A stretch of DNA of 64,000 bases. Source: a virus. How positions within the stretch are numbered: position 1 is the stretch's first letter; each line of letters begins with the position of its first letter. The notes below the pieces were generated by a model. It made no database searches. It was not told where the DNA came from and saw only the letters and a list, made by a program, of their open reading frames with translations. Below are positions 33,888 through 42,353 of the stretch, in pieces. The stretch covers positions 1 to 64,000 of the IMG/VR virus record IMGVR_UViG_3300010403_000001; one strand, 5' to 3'. The translations under genes and the position numbers were made by a program.

Positions 33888-34246
33888 AGATAGGTAATTT
33901 CTACCAGTGTTTTCTCTTCGTTGAAGTGATCGACGTGCCGTTGCCTTACTTCAAACTCAATGGAGTAAGGGTCGTCATCAGGAATCAGACGCAAATGCTT
34001 TATTGCGTCGAGGAGGGCTTTTGAACCACCTCCAAGGTTGTCCGCGTCACGGGGTCTAACCGTGAAGGCTGTAAAGCACACATGAGCGCGTTCGTAGCCT
34101 TTCGCTTTTCCTTGTAGTGCCTTATCCAGTGGCGTCCCACGAACTCGTTCAGACTCGGGATTTTGTAATCCAGTGTAAGGGTTACTTTCAAGGAAGCTTT
34201 TGCTGGCACGGGGGAATAGCTTCTTTAATTCCTGTGGATCAGCCAT
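33884..34246 (-). CDS. RusA-like Holliday-junction resolvase
   Basis: 120 residues. RPRDADNLGGGSKALLDAIK then LIPDDDP fits the RusA pattern of paired Asp metal ligands (D-x-D-N, K, then DD), and a final VEI strand. RusA enzymes cut four-way junctions during phage DNA processing. Length is typical. Confidence 0.7.
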   Translation of the reverse strand: MADPQELKKLFPRASKSFLESNPYTGLQNPESERVRGTPLDKALQGKAKGYERAHVCFTAFTVRPRDADNLGGGSKALLDAIKHLRLIPDDDPYSIEFEVRQRHVDHFNEEKTLVEITYL

Positions 34247-34476
34247 GCTGCAGATGCCCTTGCTTGCTTAGCAAACTCGGTAGGATGATTGCACAACAAG
34301 AATAACCCATGATCCAGATCATCATCTGAATATTCATCGTTCATGTGATTTTTCATTCCGATTTCGCTTAATGTTTGTTTTGATTGTTCCCCATACTGGG
34401 CTACCGCCTGCCTCTTGCTGGGTATTACACCATCCCTTGCGGCAGATAACATACTAAGTGCTTCCCACATCTTCAT
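34225..34476 (-). CDS. Unknown small protein
   Basis: 83 residues, helical and acidic in the second half (NDEYSDDDLDHGLFLL). It overlaps RusA by 22 nt and the SWIM gene by 23 nt. Function unknown. Confidence 0.55.
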   Translation of the reverse strand: MKMWEALSMLSAARDGVIPSKRQAVAQYGEQSKQTLSEIGMKNHMNDEYSDDDLDHGLFLLCNHPTEFAKQARASAAWLIHRN

Positions 34477-34825
34477 TGGTTTGATAGTATCCTATGATTT
34501 GGTCGAGTACATGGTTTCTGACTGCTCTGATATGTCGGCATCGAAAGTGATCGTAATTTGCCTTAACTTTTTTCCAGTCCGGGTAACGTCGGAAGGTAAA
34601 ATCCTCACAGTTGCAATTTCCAAGCCCTTTATTTGCAACGAGGTCAATTGAGTAATGAATGGCCGGGCGGCTCCTGGACTGGCACATATAATGACCTCTC
34701 CCGACTCTTGTAATCTTATGGCCACAAAGTGTTCTTTCTTTTACGTCAGGCGTAGTTTGCCTCCAGTTTGATGTTTGCTCCCTGTGACATGCCGGCGGCA
34801 CGCACCAGGGTTTCGAATGCTTCAA
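34454..34825 (-). CDS. SWIM zinc-finger protein
   Basis: Up to 123 residues. NCNCEDF...HFRCRHIRAV is the C-x-C...C-x-H pattern of SWIM domains, which bind DNA or proteins. The start is unclear: TTG at 34825 or GTG at 34801 lie within the upstream KH gene, and no ATG precedes the conserved part. It is found beside RusA and KH genes, so a nucleic-acid role fits. Confidence 0.65.
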   Translation of the reverse strand: MKHSKPWCVPPACHREQTSNWRQTTPDVKERTLCGHKITRVGRGHYMCQSRSRPAIHYSIDLVANKGLGNCNCEDFTFRRYPDWKKVKANYDHFRCRHIRAVRNHVLDQIIGYYQTNEDVGST

Positions 34826-35306
34826 TGAAATTTGGGTCGGAGATGTGGAATTCCAGATATTTCTCGATCGTCAGACTGATCGTCATACTGGTTTCTCCGG
34901 TTTCACGTAATGAATACGAACCGTACGAACGTAATGTAGAGCCCAGCATCTCTGCAACAAAATTCTCAATCTTTTTTCGGTCCCAGGACTTCTCAAACTT
35001 CACCGGCACTGGCCGGCGGTTCCGGATCGGTTGATCCGGCTCCAGAAGGCGGACGGAATACGAGTATCCGCACAGGGTTAATCCCGCATACCAGAAAATA
35101 GTCTGGATTGCCCAGATTGTCCTCCCTAACTTTCCAATGAAACGCCCCTGATCGTGTGGGTCTACTGCCAGGAGAAATAAAGCAGAGTTTGGCAGGTGAT
35201 TTATCTCGGGATTGGGCGTCTTCTTAGCAATAACCGAAACGATGTGCTCCAGCAATGAGCGTAACTGCAAATATTGCGCAGGTTCGCGCTCTTGTACTGC
35301 GATCAT
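34746..35306 (-). CDS. KH-domain protein (KhpA-like)
   Basis: 186 residues. DPHDQGRFIGKLGRTIWAI is a KH-type GxxG loop as in bacterial KhpA/YlqC RNA-binding proteins. The C-terminal 90 residues are an extra alpha/beta domain (FEKSWDRKKIENFVAEML). It likely binds RNA or ssDNA. A TTGACA box lies 35 nt before the ATG. Confidence 0.65.
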   Translation of the reverse strand: MIAVQEREPAQYLQLRSLLEHIVSVIAKKTPNPEINHLPNSALFLLAVDPHDQGRFIGKLGRTIWAIQTIFWYAGLTLCGYSYSVRLLEPDQPIRNRRPVPVKFEKSWDRKKIENFVAEMLGSTLRSYGSYSLRETGETSMTISLTIEKYLEFHISDPNFIEAFETLVRAAGMSQGANIKLEANYA

Positions 35307-35351
35307 TTCGGTTCGGGTCGGTAACCAAACCTGAATGTCAATAACACTACA

Positions 35352-36149
35352 ATGAAGAACTACATACCTATATGGCGAAAATTACCACGATCGATCAAGA
35401 AGGAATATGAGAAAGGTTCCACCATTTTTGATCTATCCGTGAAGTATAAAACGGACACGGCTTCGATGCGTACAGCCTTACACGCTTTCGGTACCAAAAT
35501 GCGGCCGCCGGGAGGCAGGAGACCAGGTAAGGCCGGCAAACAGAGTAAAATAACAGACGACGATCTTCTCCTGATTTTGCGATGGGATAATGAGAATGTA
35601 AGCCACAGTGAAATAGCACGCAGGATCAGTGACAGAATCCACGGCAGTTTCTCGCGGGAAAGAGTTCGGCAAATCTGTGTCCAGGAGGGGCATGCTACGA
35701 GACGAGATCGGATTATTCCGAAGATAGAGCAGCTCAGGGCTCAGCGTCTTGTACGCCAACAAGCCAGGGATGATCGAATCCGGTCGATCTCTGATGCTTG
35801 GAAATCTGGTGCATCAATAGAAGAATTATCGGTGGCGATATTCGGTGAAAAAGTGAATGAGAATCGGTCCATCAGTAAGATTTCTATGTTTAGGAAGACT
35901 TATGGCGTGGAGTTATTTCCATACAGAAGACCGATCCATTGGTCCAGGGGAAATATGCGCCAACGGGTTAGGCGTATCCGTGAAATGAGCAGGGTGTGGA
36001 ACGAGACCGGGGATTATCATGTCATACAAAGGCAGTTCCATTACAAAACCTACGGTTCAGCCGTTGCTGGAGTAAAAAGATATAGAGACATGTTTCCTCG
36101 CATGTTTCCTCACAAAGACGACATATTAAGACGAAAATTATCACAATGA
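35352..36149 (+). CDS. Multi-HTH DNA-binding protein
   Basis: 265 residues, basic. Several helix-turn-helix-like units: residues 13-45 (GSTIFDLSVKYKTDTASMRT), 80-112 (VSHSEIARRIS... SRERVRQIC, similar to sigma region 4), 150-180 (ASIEELSVAIF) and a final one. It has no sigma region 2. A phage transcription regulator at the start of a rightward unit is the best reading. Confidence 0.6.
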   Translation: MKNYIPIWRKLPRSIKKEYEKGSTIFDLSVKYKTDTASMRTALHAFGTKMRPPGGRRPGKAGKQSKITDDDLLLILRWDNENVSHSEIARRISDRIHGSFSRERVRQICVQEGHATRRDRIIPKIEQLRAQRLVRQQARDDRIRSISDAWKSGASIEELSVAIFGEKVNENRSISKISMFRKTYGVELFPYRRPIHWSRGNMRQRVRRIREMSRVWNETGDYHVIQRQFHYKTYGSAVAGVKRYRDMFPRMFPHKDDILRRKLSQ

Positions 36150-36376
36150 AGAAGACGAAGAAGAAGAAACCACCATTACCAATGCACATAAGTTTCCGTA
36201 ACCATAAAGGAGACACAATCCATATTCCGGCTAGTTCCACAATCGAGGATTTGCTCGGTATGGGTATCAAGGAAATCAGGCTGGAGAGAAAGGGATCTTT
36301 CCTGCCTGATGGCTGGTATAAGAACAATTTCCCCTCAGAACATAAAACAAACAAAACACATAGAAAGGCAAAATGA
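36146..36376 (+). CDS. Small unknown protein
   Basis: 76 residues with a Lys-rich start. Coupled by ATGA on both sides. Function unknown. Confidence 0.5.
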   Translation: MKKTKKKKPPLPMHISFRNHKGDTIHIPASSTIEDLLGMGIKEIRLERKGSFLPDGWYKNNFPSEHKTNKTHRKAK

Positions 36377-37272
36377 AGACAGATAACATAGTTGAATCAT
36401 TGAAGAAATACGGACTCAGGGTCGAACCCTACAAGCGTCCACCGATCGGGGACGATGTGTTCGCCATGACGATCGTACCACGCCATCGAGAAGGTGTGGT
36501 TCTCATGAATCATGGCAATGCCAGGATTCGGGTCCACGGCAGCAAGAAACTCAGGCAAGCAACAATAAGTGTCCACGAAGGTGGAAGGAAAGTTACCAGG
36601 CAGTGTAAAGCCTTCTTTAGCACTTCCATACCTTTAACAAAGCCAAGTCCTGATACCATGGGGCGGCTCCTCAAGAGGGAATTCCGAGTCGTTATGCCCG
36701 CGAACTCGGAATGGAGTGTTACGGACGTGAAAGACGAACTGGTAATTGATAATCCAGGGTATAAGAAATGGCGTATCACAGGAAACGTGACCGCAGAGGT
36801 TAAGGAACCCACCACGAATCACTTCCTGATCGGTATGGATGAAACTCGCCACTTCATCTCTCCGATTTCCAGACATGCCAAATCGGTTCGTGGCGCACAT
36901 CGGCTCCTGCGGACGAAAGGGGTACCATTTGGTGCACTCAGGCAAGGAGAATGGTTCTTCGTACCGTGTGATCCTGAAACCAGTAGGAGACTGGATACGA
37001 TCGCTACTAAACAATCTGGTCGTATTCAAATCCGTCAGCTTGACTGGACAACACATGTGGCCAAATCCGCCATCGAGGCTTATGCGGACGACGCTGGATT
37101 GGAAGCTGGCTGGATCTACGTCCGTGGATATGTCACGGACAGACGCACCGGCCATCACAGGTCGCTCTTCCTGGAGAAATGGCACAAAGTGGTGAAGAAC
37201 AAGGAAGCTGAAATCAAGGTCGCTTCCTTCCAAGAGGAAATAGCCCGTCGTCGGCAGCGGACATGGGACTAA
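36373..37272 (+). CDS. Unknown basic protein
   Basis: 299 residues. The N-terminal half is beta-rich with Arg/Lys; the middle has FLIGMDETRHFISPI and a helix rich in His/Arg; the C-terminus is helical. I recognise no family. The DETRHFI segment might be a catalytic or binding centre. Followed by a C-rich leader. Confidence 0.5.
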   Translation: MKTDNIVESLKKYGLRVEPYKRPPIGDDVFAMTIVPRHREGVVLMNHGNARIRVHGSKKLRQATISVHEGGRKVTRQCKAFFSTSIPLTKPSPDTMGRLLKREFRVVMPANSEWSVTDVKDELVIDNPGYKKWRITGNVTAEVKEPTTNHFLIGMDETRHFISPISRHAKSVRGAHRLLRTKGVPFGALRQGEWFFVPCDPETSRRLDTIATKQSGRIQIRQLDWTTHVAKSAIEAYADDAGLEAGWIYVRGYVTDRRTGHHRSLFLEKWHKVVKNKEAEIKVASFQEEIARRRQRTWD

Positions 37273-37278
37273 TCCTGT

Positions 37279-37293
37279 TCCTCCCAGAACAAC
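37279..37293 (+). promoter_or_regulatory. C-rich leader box TTCCTCCCAGAACAA
   Basis: Nearly identical to boxes at 13747 and 8438-8424, each followed within 1-30 nt by a start codon. An ACAA-rich run leads to the ATG at 37325. Confidence 0.5.
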
Positions 37294-37324
37294 TAAACAA
37301 CGAACAACGAACAACAAACAACCA

Positions 37325-37645
37325 ATGAAGAAATTGCCAAATACAATAACAGTGACAATACAGGAAATAGACCGGCAGTGCGCTGGGCACTTCCAGTACG
37401 GATCAGGTTGCCTTATCGCAACAGCACTGAAGAGAATGGGGTATAATCACGATACTCCTATTTCAGTCTGCCTGGACTACGTCGAGATCGGCGGGATACG
37501 ATATAATCCCAACAAATCAATCGGGATACGTGCCCTGCATGCAATAAATGGTCGTGATCAGTCTAACATGCTAGCGGATGGAATCCACTACCGAGAGGGA
37601 GTGGTAGGAAAAGTCATTAAACTACAAAAGGAGGTGAAAGTATGA
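37325..37645 (+). CDS. Small paralog family member
   Basis: 106 residues, closest relative of the gene at 24237: GCLIATALKRMGYN and a C-terminal YREGVVGKVIKL. It heads three tandem relatives. Coupled to the next gene by ATGA. Function unknown. Confidence 0.6.
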   Translation: MKKLPNTITVTIQEIDRQCAGHFQYGSGCLIATALKRMGYNHDTPISVCLDYVEIGGIRYNPNKSIGIRALHAINGRDQSNMLADGIHYREGVVGKVIKLQKEVKV

Positions 37646-37989
37646 AGGTAACAATACCAGTAAAAAGAAAACACATCGATGGATGTCAAATGAGATCCGT
37701 TAATGATTGCGTTATGGCGCGTGCCATGACCGATGCATTACCGTTGGCAGCCGAGGTTACTGTTGGAGTATCAGCGGCCCATCTATGGGAGATGAATGGT
37801 CGGCTGGAAACTATCCGCCTTCCAGAGGAAGTAAGTGCGTTTATCCACAGGATGGTCTTAACCGTTCCTGAAGGCAGGTACGCGATCGAGGAGCGTAGCT
37901 TCGAAGTCGAGATTCCTGATCAGTTCTGCGCCAAAGAACCAGTCAGGATAGTCCAACCCAAACAGGAGGAAGAGCCAGTACCGGCTTAA
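37642..37989 (+). CDS. Small paralog family member
   Basis: 115 residues. DCVMARAMTDALPLAAEVTV matches CCIVQRAIRDAIPLALEVGV of the next gene, and both end in FCAKEPVRI/FVAKEPVRP, so the two are tandem duplicates. Function unknown. Confidence 0.6.
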   Translation: MKVTIPVKRKHIDGCQMRSVNDCVMARAMTDALPLAAEVTVGVSAAHLWEMNGRLETIRLPEEVSAFIHRMVLTVPEGRYAIEERSFEVEIPDQFCAKEPVRIVQPKQEEEPVPA

Positions 37990-37992
37990 AAC

Positions 37993-38349
37993 ATGAAAGT
38001 AACAATAAACGTGAGTAAGAAACATATCAGGGAAGGTGATCCACGATACAGTTCTTGCTGTATCGTTCAGAGGGCAATTAGGGATGCCATACCGTTGGCA
38101 TTAGAAGTTGGTGTTTCAATAGACCACTACGCACTGAGATCTTTCGATGGCGTTTGGACCCGGCTCTATCTTCCAAGAGAGGTAGAGAAATTCATCTGGA
38201 GAACACTTGATTGCCATCTTCCATCAAGATTGAGATGGCTTGTATTAAGTCCATTCTCGTTTGAACTGGATGTGCCTGATGAGTTCGTAGCCAAAGAACC
38301 AGTCAGGCCCGCCAAACAGGAGGAGGTGCTTCAATGTGTTACATCGTAG
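37993..38349 (+). CDS. Small paralog family member
   Basis: 118 residues, tandem duplicate of the previous gene, 3 nt after it. Central Cys pair in SSCCIVQRAIRDAIPLA. Its tail overlaps the next start. Function unknown. Confidence 0.6.
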   Translation: MKVTINVSKKHIREGDPRYSSCCIVQRAIRDAIPLALEVGVSIDHYALRSFDGVWTRLYLPREVEKFIWRTLDCHLPSRLRWLVLSPFSFELDVPDEFVAKEPVRPAKQEEVLQCVTS

Positions 38350-38633
38350 CATCAGGACCTGGTGGAGCTGGGTATGACTTCCCGGTAGGGAAAATCCCTT
38401 ACAAGTTCGCAAAGGGTAACTGGATGCAAGTAAACAAAGGAACTTACAAGCTTAAATGCTTACATCCAGATGGGAGATCGGATACCTATCTAGTGGGACC
38501 AGGTCAGAGAATAGTGGCTGACGAGGAGGCCACATTTGAGATCCTGGAGCGATATCCAGATGAGGTGCCTATGCCGCAACCTCAATCTTCTCCTCCGGAA
38601 CCGAAATCAGTCCCAGCTGAATTGCCCGTATAA
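38334..38633 (+). CDS. Unknown small protein
   Basis: 99 residues after a strong AGGAGGTG site. Beta-rich core and a Pro-rich tail that overlaps the convergent terminase gene by 65 nt. Function unknown. Confidence 0.55.
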   Translation: MCYIVASGPGGAGYDFPVGKIPYKFAKGNWMQVNKGTYKLKCLHPDGRSDTYLVGPGQRIVADEEATFEILERYPDEVPMPQPQSSPPEPKSVPAELPV

Positions 38634-40410
38634 CCTGGAATTCCTCGCAATCGAGCAAGTGGTCGTCCTGATGCAGTTCTTTCCAGATCTGCTCCCAGCG
38701 ACCAGTACGCTTGCTCTGAACGGCCACCTTCATCCGGCTAGTCATATGTCTCTGGTATTTATCAGAGACATCGATCGAGATATGCCAGATTGGTGGTTGA
38801 TGGAACCTGAGGGAAGAAATTAGGTCCATGGCACCGTTGACCGAAAACTTAATGTACCGGACCCGGTCAAGTGTCCTGGACTCCCAAGCCGTTCCCAAAT
38901 GTGGATCTCGGAGTTGCACTGTCGAGAAAATCCTCTCGATCCGAGTCCCATTTGGGAAACGGTGCCAGAAACTTTTTGTATCACTGCCCCAGATTCCACG
39001 CCAGCCGTGCTCCAGGATAAGCCGGCCGGTCTGGTTCGGTCTGTGAGCAAGGTCGACCAGGACATTCTCTCCGTCGATCTTGTTCTCCTTTTGCAGTTGT
39101 TCCAGATGTTCGACAGATTCGACCTTATCTGCGAATAGCAACCAGCTTTCGCCATTAGGTCGCTCTTTGGAAGGGGCCATCCAACGCCGTACTACGGCCC
39201 AGAAATGGTTTTCTTGAACGTCTATGGTCAAGATAGCCACGGAAGCCTCCGGCACGTCCTGGAGGCGATATGGCTCTGGCCTGATGTCCTCCTGATCGAA
39301 CATCCTTTCTGAATCCCATGTCTCAGCGAGCCATGAATTGATGAAATTCTGGCGTCCAGACAGGATTCCCTTGGCCTTGATCCATTGAGCGGCAATTGCA
39401 CCCAGTGAGGTCTTCCGCCCAAGGATCGAATAGAGGCTTGAGAGGTGATATCCATAATCACCAGCCTCTGCCAGAGTGTTGGTGGCATTCCAGACTCCAG
39501 CGTTTATTATGGATGGACGCTCGAAATCCTGGATCTCGCCGCCACACTCCTGGCAGCGGTAATATGCTTGCTGGGATACCTTATTTAAATCCCACTCCCC
39601 GTCAGTTTTAGCCTCGACGTCACTTTCCCTCCACCACCGTAGTCCACATAATCCGTGGGCTTCGGTTTTAACCCTAAACTTGAGCGTAATGCTCTTAGAA
39701 CACCTCGGACATGGAACCCAAAAATAACGTTGATCAGACTTCAGAAACGCAGGCCAAATCATCCGCTCCGCAGTCGTCGGAGTGGATGCTTTTACAACAA
39801 GCGGGAACGGAAACGTTTTTGTGCGTTCCTCGGCTAGATCCAAAGCAGCCGCTTCGTACTTTGACTGATCTCCGTATTTATCGCATTCGTCCATCACCAA
39901 GATTCCGCATGGAAATGAGGCTAAGTTTGCTGGACTGTTTGAACCGACGAATTTCAAAAACATCGTCAGAAAATGCTGCTCCATGAATGCGAACAGATGG
40001 CGATCGATCTCGTTCTTTGTAGTGCGGGGCAGTAGGCTCCGTGCATATTCACAGGCCTGAACAAATTTCATCCATCGGGCTTTACTGAAGGAATTAGCTA
40101 ATTCCCGGTTTGGGAAAACCCACATCGTATCCTGGGCGTCCCGAACCAATCGGTAAAGCATACCAATGATGGTGAGAGTGGTTTTCGCGGACTGTGACGC
40201 GAAACAGAGGGTCAGACTCTTCGTCCGACGATCCCCGAAGCGTTCGAGGATCTCCCGACCATATGGAGTCATCTTTAGGTTTAGCCGGCCTCGTATGGCT
40301 CCGGTCGGGACCTCTACATTCTTTTCAGCCCAGCTGCATACGGATTCCTTAGTCGGCGGCTTTAAGATCCGGAACAGGAAACTCCGGAATAGCGCTTGTG
40401 TGTCAGGCAT
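38569..40410 (-). CDS. Terminase large subunit (GpA-like)
   Basis: 613 residues, length of GpA-family large terminases. FASQSAKTT stands at the Walker A position, ILVMDECDKYG is Walker B with the catalytic Glu, and later acidic residues in ILTIDVQENHFW and LVDLAHRPNQ belong to the RNase H-like nuclease. It packages DNA into the prohead and cuts it. Coupled to the small subunit (TGATG). Confidence 0.9.
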   Translation of the reverse strand: MPDTQALFRSFLFRILKPPTKESVCSWAEKNVEVPTGAIRGRLNLKMTPYGREILERFGDRRTKSLTLCFASQSAKTTLTIIGMLYRLVRDAQDTMWVFPNRELANSFSKARWMKFVQACEYARSLLPRTTKNEIDRHLFAFMEQHFLTMFLKFVGSNSPANLASFPCGILVMDECDKYGDQSKYEAAALDLAEERTKTFPFPLVVKASTPTTAERMIWPAFLKSDQRYFWVPCPRCSKSITLKFRVKTEAHGLCGLRWWRESDVEAKTDGEWDLNKVSQQAYYRCQECGGEIQDFERPSIINAGVWNATNTLAEAGDYGYHLSSLYSILGRKTSLGAIAAQWIKAKGILSGRQNFINSWLAETWDSERMFDQEDIRPEPYRLQDVPEASVAILTIDVQENHFWAVVRRWMAPSKERPNGESWLLFADKVESVEHLEQLQKENKIDGENVLVDLAHRPNQTGRLILEHGWRGIWGSDTKSFWHRFPNGTRIERIFSTVQLRDPHLGTAWESRTLDRVRYIKFSVNGAMDLISSLRFHQPPIWHISIDVSDKYQRHMTSRMKVAVQSKRTGRWEQIWKELHQDDHLLDCEEFQVIRAIQLGLISVPEEKIEVAA

Positions 40411-41003
40411 CAGGCAAATGCCTTCTGGGCATCCTCAATGATGGCTGCACATTCTTGCTCCAGGATATCCAGTGCCCAGGCTGGATCTGTAGGGTTGAGT
40501 TTAGCGCTTATGTTCTGAGGAAGAGCGTTAAGTCGTTGAAGGATAATCTCGTATCCCTTCCTGGCTTCAGCCTGGGCTTCGGTTAATGGGATCAGTACCT
40601 TCTGCCTCTCTTGTTCCTCACGGATCATGGATTCGGCTTTCACATTGGCTTCGACCGATCGTGTGTAAAGCGAAAGCCATGCACCGATCTTTTGTGCTTT
40701 CCCCTCAACCAATGCTTCTCGTAAAAGTCTCCAGGCTTGCCGAACAGCTTCTTTGGAACCGAGTAGCATATCATCCCCGATGTCCTCAAGGATATGACCA
40801 TTTGGTCCTGTTTTGGCAGGTCGTGAATCATCACTGTAATCCCGGGAACCGGGTGGACCTGAATGACTCGAACGCTGTCGACGGGCTTCGCGCCACATCC
40901 TGGCGTGCTCCAGGGAATCTGTTGGGCAGCCCTTCTTTACCTGGGTGTGGACGTACTGAGGCGTGCAGCCCCAGTCACGAGCGATATCGGACTTCTTGAC
41001 CAT
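40410..41003 (-). CDS. Terminase small subunit (Nu1-like)
   Basis: 197 residues from the ATG at 41003; a TTG at 41024 is an alternative. KKSDIARDWGCTPQYVHTQV is an N-terminal winged-HTH like that of Nu1/phage terminase DNA-binding subunits, followed by a linker and a long helical oligomerisation domain. It recognises the packaging site. Adjacent to the large subunit. Confidence 0.7.
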   Translation of the reverse strand: MVKKSDIARDWGCTPQYVHTQVKKGCPTDSLEHARMWREARRQRSSHSGPPGSRDYSDDSRPAKTGPNGHILEDIGDDMLLGSKEAVRQAWRLLREALVEGKAQKIGAWLSLYTRSVEANVKAESMIREEQERQKVLIPLTEAQAEARKGYEIILQRLNALPQNISAKLNPTDPAWALDILEQECAAIIEDAQKAFA

Positions 41004-41034
41004 TCGGGTAGGTTCGGATACCAAGATAGTAAAT

Positions 41035-41040
41035 TGTCAA
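41035..41040 (-). promoter_or_regulatory. TTGACA box before the terminase genes
   Basis: Leftward TTGACA, 16 nt before the TTG and 37 nt before the ATG of the small terminase. Same class as the other junction boxes. Confidence 0.45.
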
Positions 41041-41062
41041 TACAACAACAAGAAAGGAAACT

Positions 41063-41371
41063 ATGAAACCTGAAGCTCAACGAATAGCAATAGCCGAAGC
41101 GTGCGGATGGAAGCGCAGTATTGATGCTGATCTTCCAACCGGACAAATGTTGGCTGATTTCCTAGATGCTACATTTCCCGATTACCTGAACGACCTCAAC
41201 GCCATGCATGAAGCAGAGAAGGTGCTAACCGAGGAACAAATAGAAACTTACTGCGTGCTACTGTTCGATGTAACTGGTGGTCCGGCCTGGAAAGTAATAC
41301 TCTCCACATCCGCCCAACGGGCAGAAGCCTTCCTGCGAACCTTGGGTCTCTGGGTAGAAGAGACTACATAG
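41063..41371 (+). CDS. Phage ABA-sandwich-like protein
   Basis: 102 residues. IAEACGW at the start and PDYLNDLNAMHEAEK in the middle match a widespread phage family (ABA sandwich domain) of unknown role. AAGAAAGGA site before the ATG. It begins the long rightward array. Confidence 0.6.
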   Translation: MKPEAQRIAIAEACGWKRSIDADLPTGQMLADFLDATFPDYLNDLNAMHEAEKVLTEEQIETYCVLLFDVTGGPAWKVILSTSAQRAEAFLRTLGLWVEETT

Positions 41372-41558
41372 GCGAAACAACGAGCTTCCCTGCTACTGCA
41401 CCCAGGCGCAGGTCGCGTCCACATTTGTAATACAATAGTAAACTGCCGTTGTTTGGACCCGGACGCAATACATGTCGTCCGAGGCAATGTGGGCATGAAA
41501 TCACATGTCCTACTTCAACAACGGGCTCCAGCTGTGGAAGTTCAAGAATGGTTTCCAT
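41364..41558 (-). CDS. Small zinc-ribbon protein, antisense to a leader
   Basis: 64 residues from the ATG at 41558. VISCPHCLGRHVL followed by YYKCGRDLRLGAVAGKL fits a small phage zinc-ribbon type (CxxCxxxH...C). It is leftward inside a rightward array and overlaps the end of the previous gene by 8 nt. No clear ribosome site. Confidence 0.5.
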   Translation of the reverse strand: METILELPQLEPVVEVGHVISCPHCLGRHVLRPGPNNGSLLLYYKCGRDLRLGAVAGKLVVSPM

Positions 41559-41599
41559 GGCGGAACATTTACACAACAAACAAGAAAGGTAAAAATGAA

Positions 41600-41884
41600 A
41601 TGAATAGAGAAAATCCGCCGGCATTTCCACGGCCGGCAAGTACATATGAAGTAAACAGGCTCATTGCCTGCCCACCACAGGACGGGATAACCATGCATGA
41701 TCTCTGTGCTATTGCAGCACTACAGGGTATGTGCGCTAATCCAGAACATGATGCCAATTGGCCCGGCACGGCCTATATGGCTTTTAATGCAGCTGACGCC
41801 ATGATGGATGAGAGAAACAAGAGAATTCACGAAAAACAAACCAGAAAGGAAAAACAAAATGAAAGTACTAGTACCAGGACATAA
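41600..41884 (+). CDS. Small conserved phage-type protein
   Basis: 94 residues from the ATG after AAGAAAGG; the longer frame from 41453 is antisense to the zinc-ribbon gene and rejected. ITMHDLCAIAALQGMCANP and a C-terminal ADAMMDER resemble a common phage protein family of unknown role. Confidence 0.55.
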   Translation: MNRENPPAFPRPASTYEVNRLIACPPQDGITMHDLCAIAALQGMCANPEHDANWPGTAYMAFNAADAMMDERNKRIHEKQTRKEKQNESTSTRT

Positions 41885-42155
41885 ATATCAGTTGGACATG
41901 ATGGAGGGCGGATATCTCATCGTCCAGTTCATCCAGAAAGAAGAGAAGGATGGGAAATTCGTAACCGTGCACAACGGCACGACCAATGAGGAAGTGCTGG
42001 AGATGCTGATCGATCGGATAATGTTTCTCGATCAGAAGTTGCCCAGTGAGAATAATATGAGGGCGCTGGAACGATTAATCACAGCTCTTCATTATTTACG
42101 GCAAAGAACGCAAGAGCGAAAAGAACGTGGGGTAGAAGGGACGCCAAAACCATGA
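41859..42155 (+). CDS. Acb2/Tad1-family-like protein (candidate anti-defence sponge)
   Basis: 98 residues from the ATG after AGAAAGGA. NGTTNEEVLEMLIDRIMFLD, then ENNMRALERLITALHYLRQR and RGVEGT at the end agree with the helical hairpin pattern I associate with Acb2/Tad1 proteins, which bind cyclic nucleotide signals made by CBASS or Thoeris defence. Those families act as oligomers in the host cytosol. Function here is inferred; related domains may do something else. It overlaps neighbours on both sides. Confidence 0.6.
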   Translation: MKVLVPGHKYQLDMMEGGYLIVQFIQKEEKDGKFVTVHNGTTNEEVLEMLIDRIMFLDQKLPSENNMRALERLITALHYLRQRTQERKERGVEGTPKP

Positions 42156-42352
42156 AGTATCGACTCGTAAGGGAGGAGCACATCAACGGCAATGTTTACT
42201 GGCACACAGAGAGACAGATTCTCTGGATGTGGTGGATCGTTAGCTGGAGCTTGTCTGCTAGATACGAGACAGCTTATAAGACATTCAACGACCTGGTAGC
42301 CGGTAGGCTACCATCAAGAAAGATATTGGAGGTAAAAACAAGAAAGGATTAA
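42152..42352 (+). CDS. Small Trp-rich protein
   Basis: 66 residues, basic with ILWMWWIVSWSL in the middle (possibly membrane-associated). ATGA coupling to the gene before. Function unknown. Confidence 0.5.
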   Translation: MKYRLVREEHINGNVYWHTERQILWMWWIVSWSLSARYETAYKTFNDLVAGRLPSRKILEVKTRKD

Positions 42353-42353
42353 T

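Noticed and set aside
41453-41599. N-terminal extension of the 94-residue gene
   Set aside because: The added 49 codons are antisense to a convincing zinc-ribbon gene and precede the real ribosome site.
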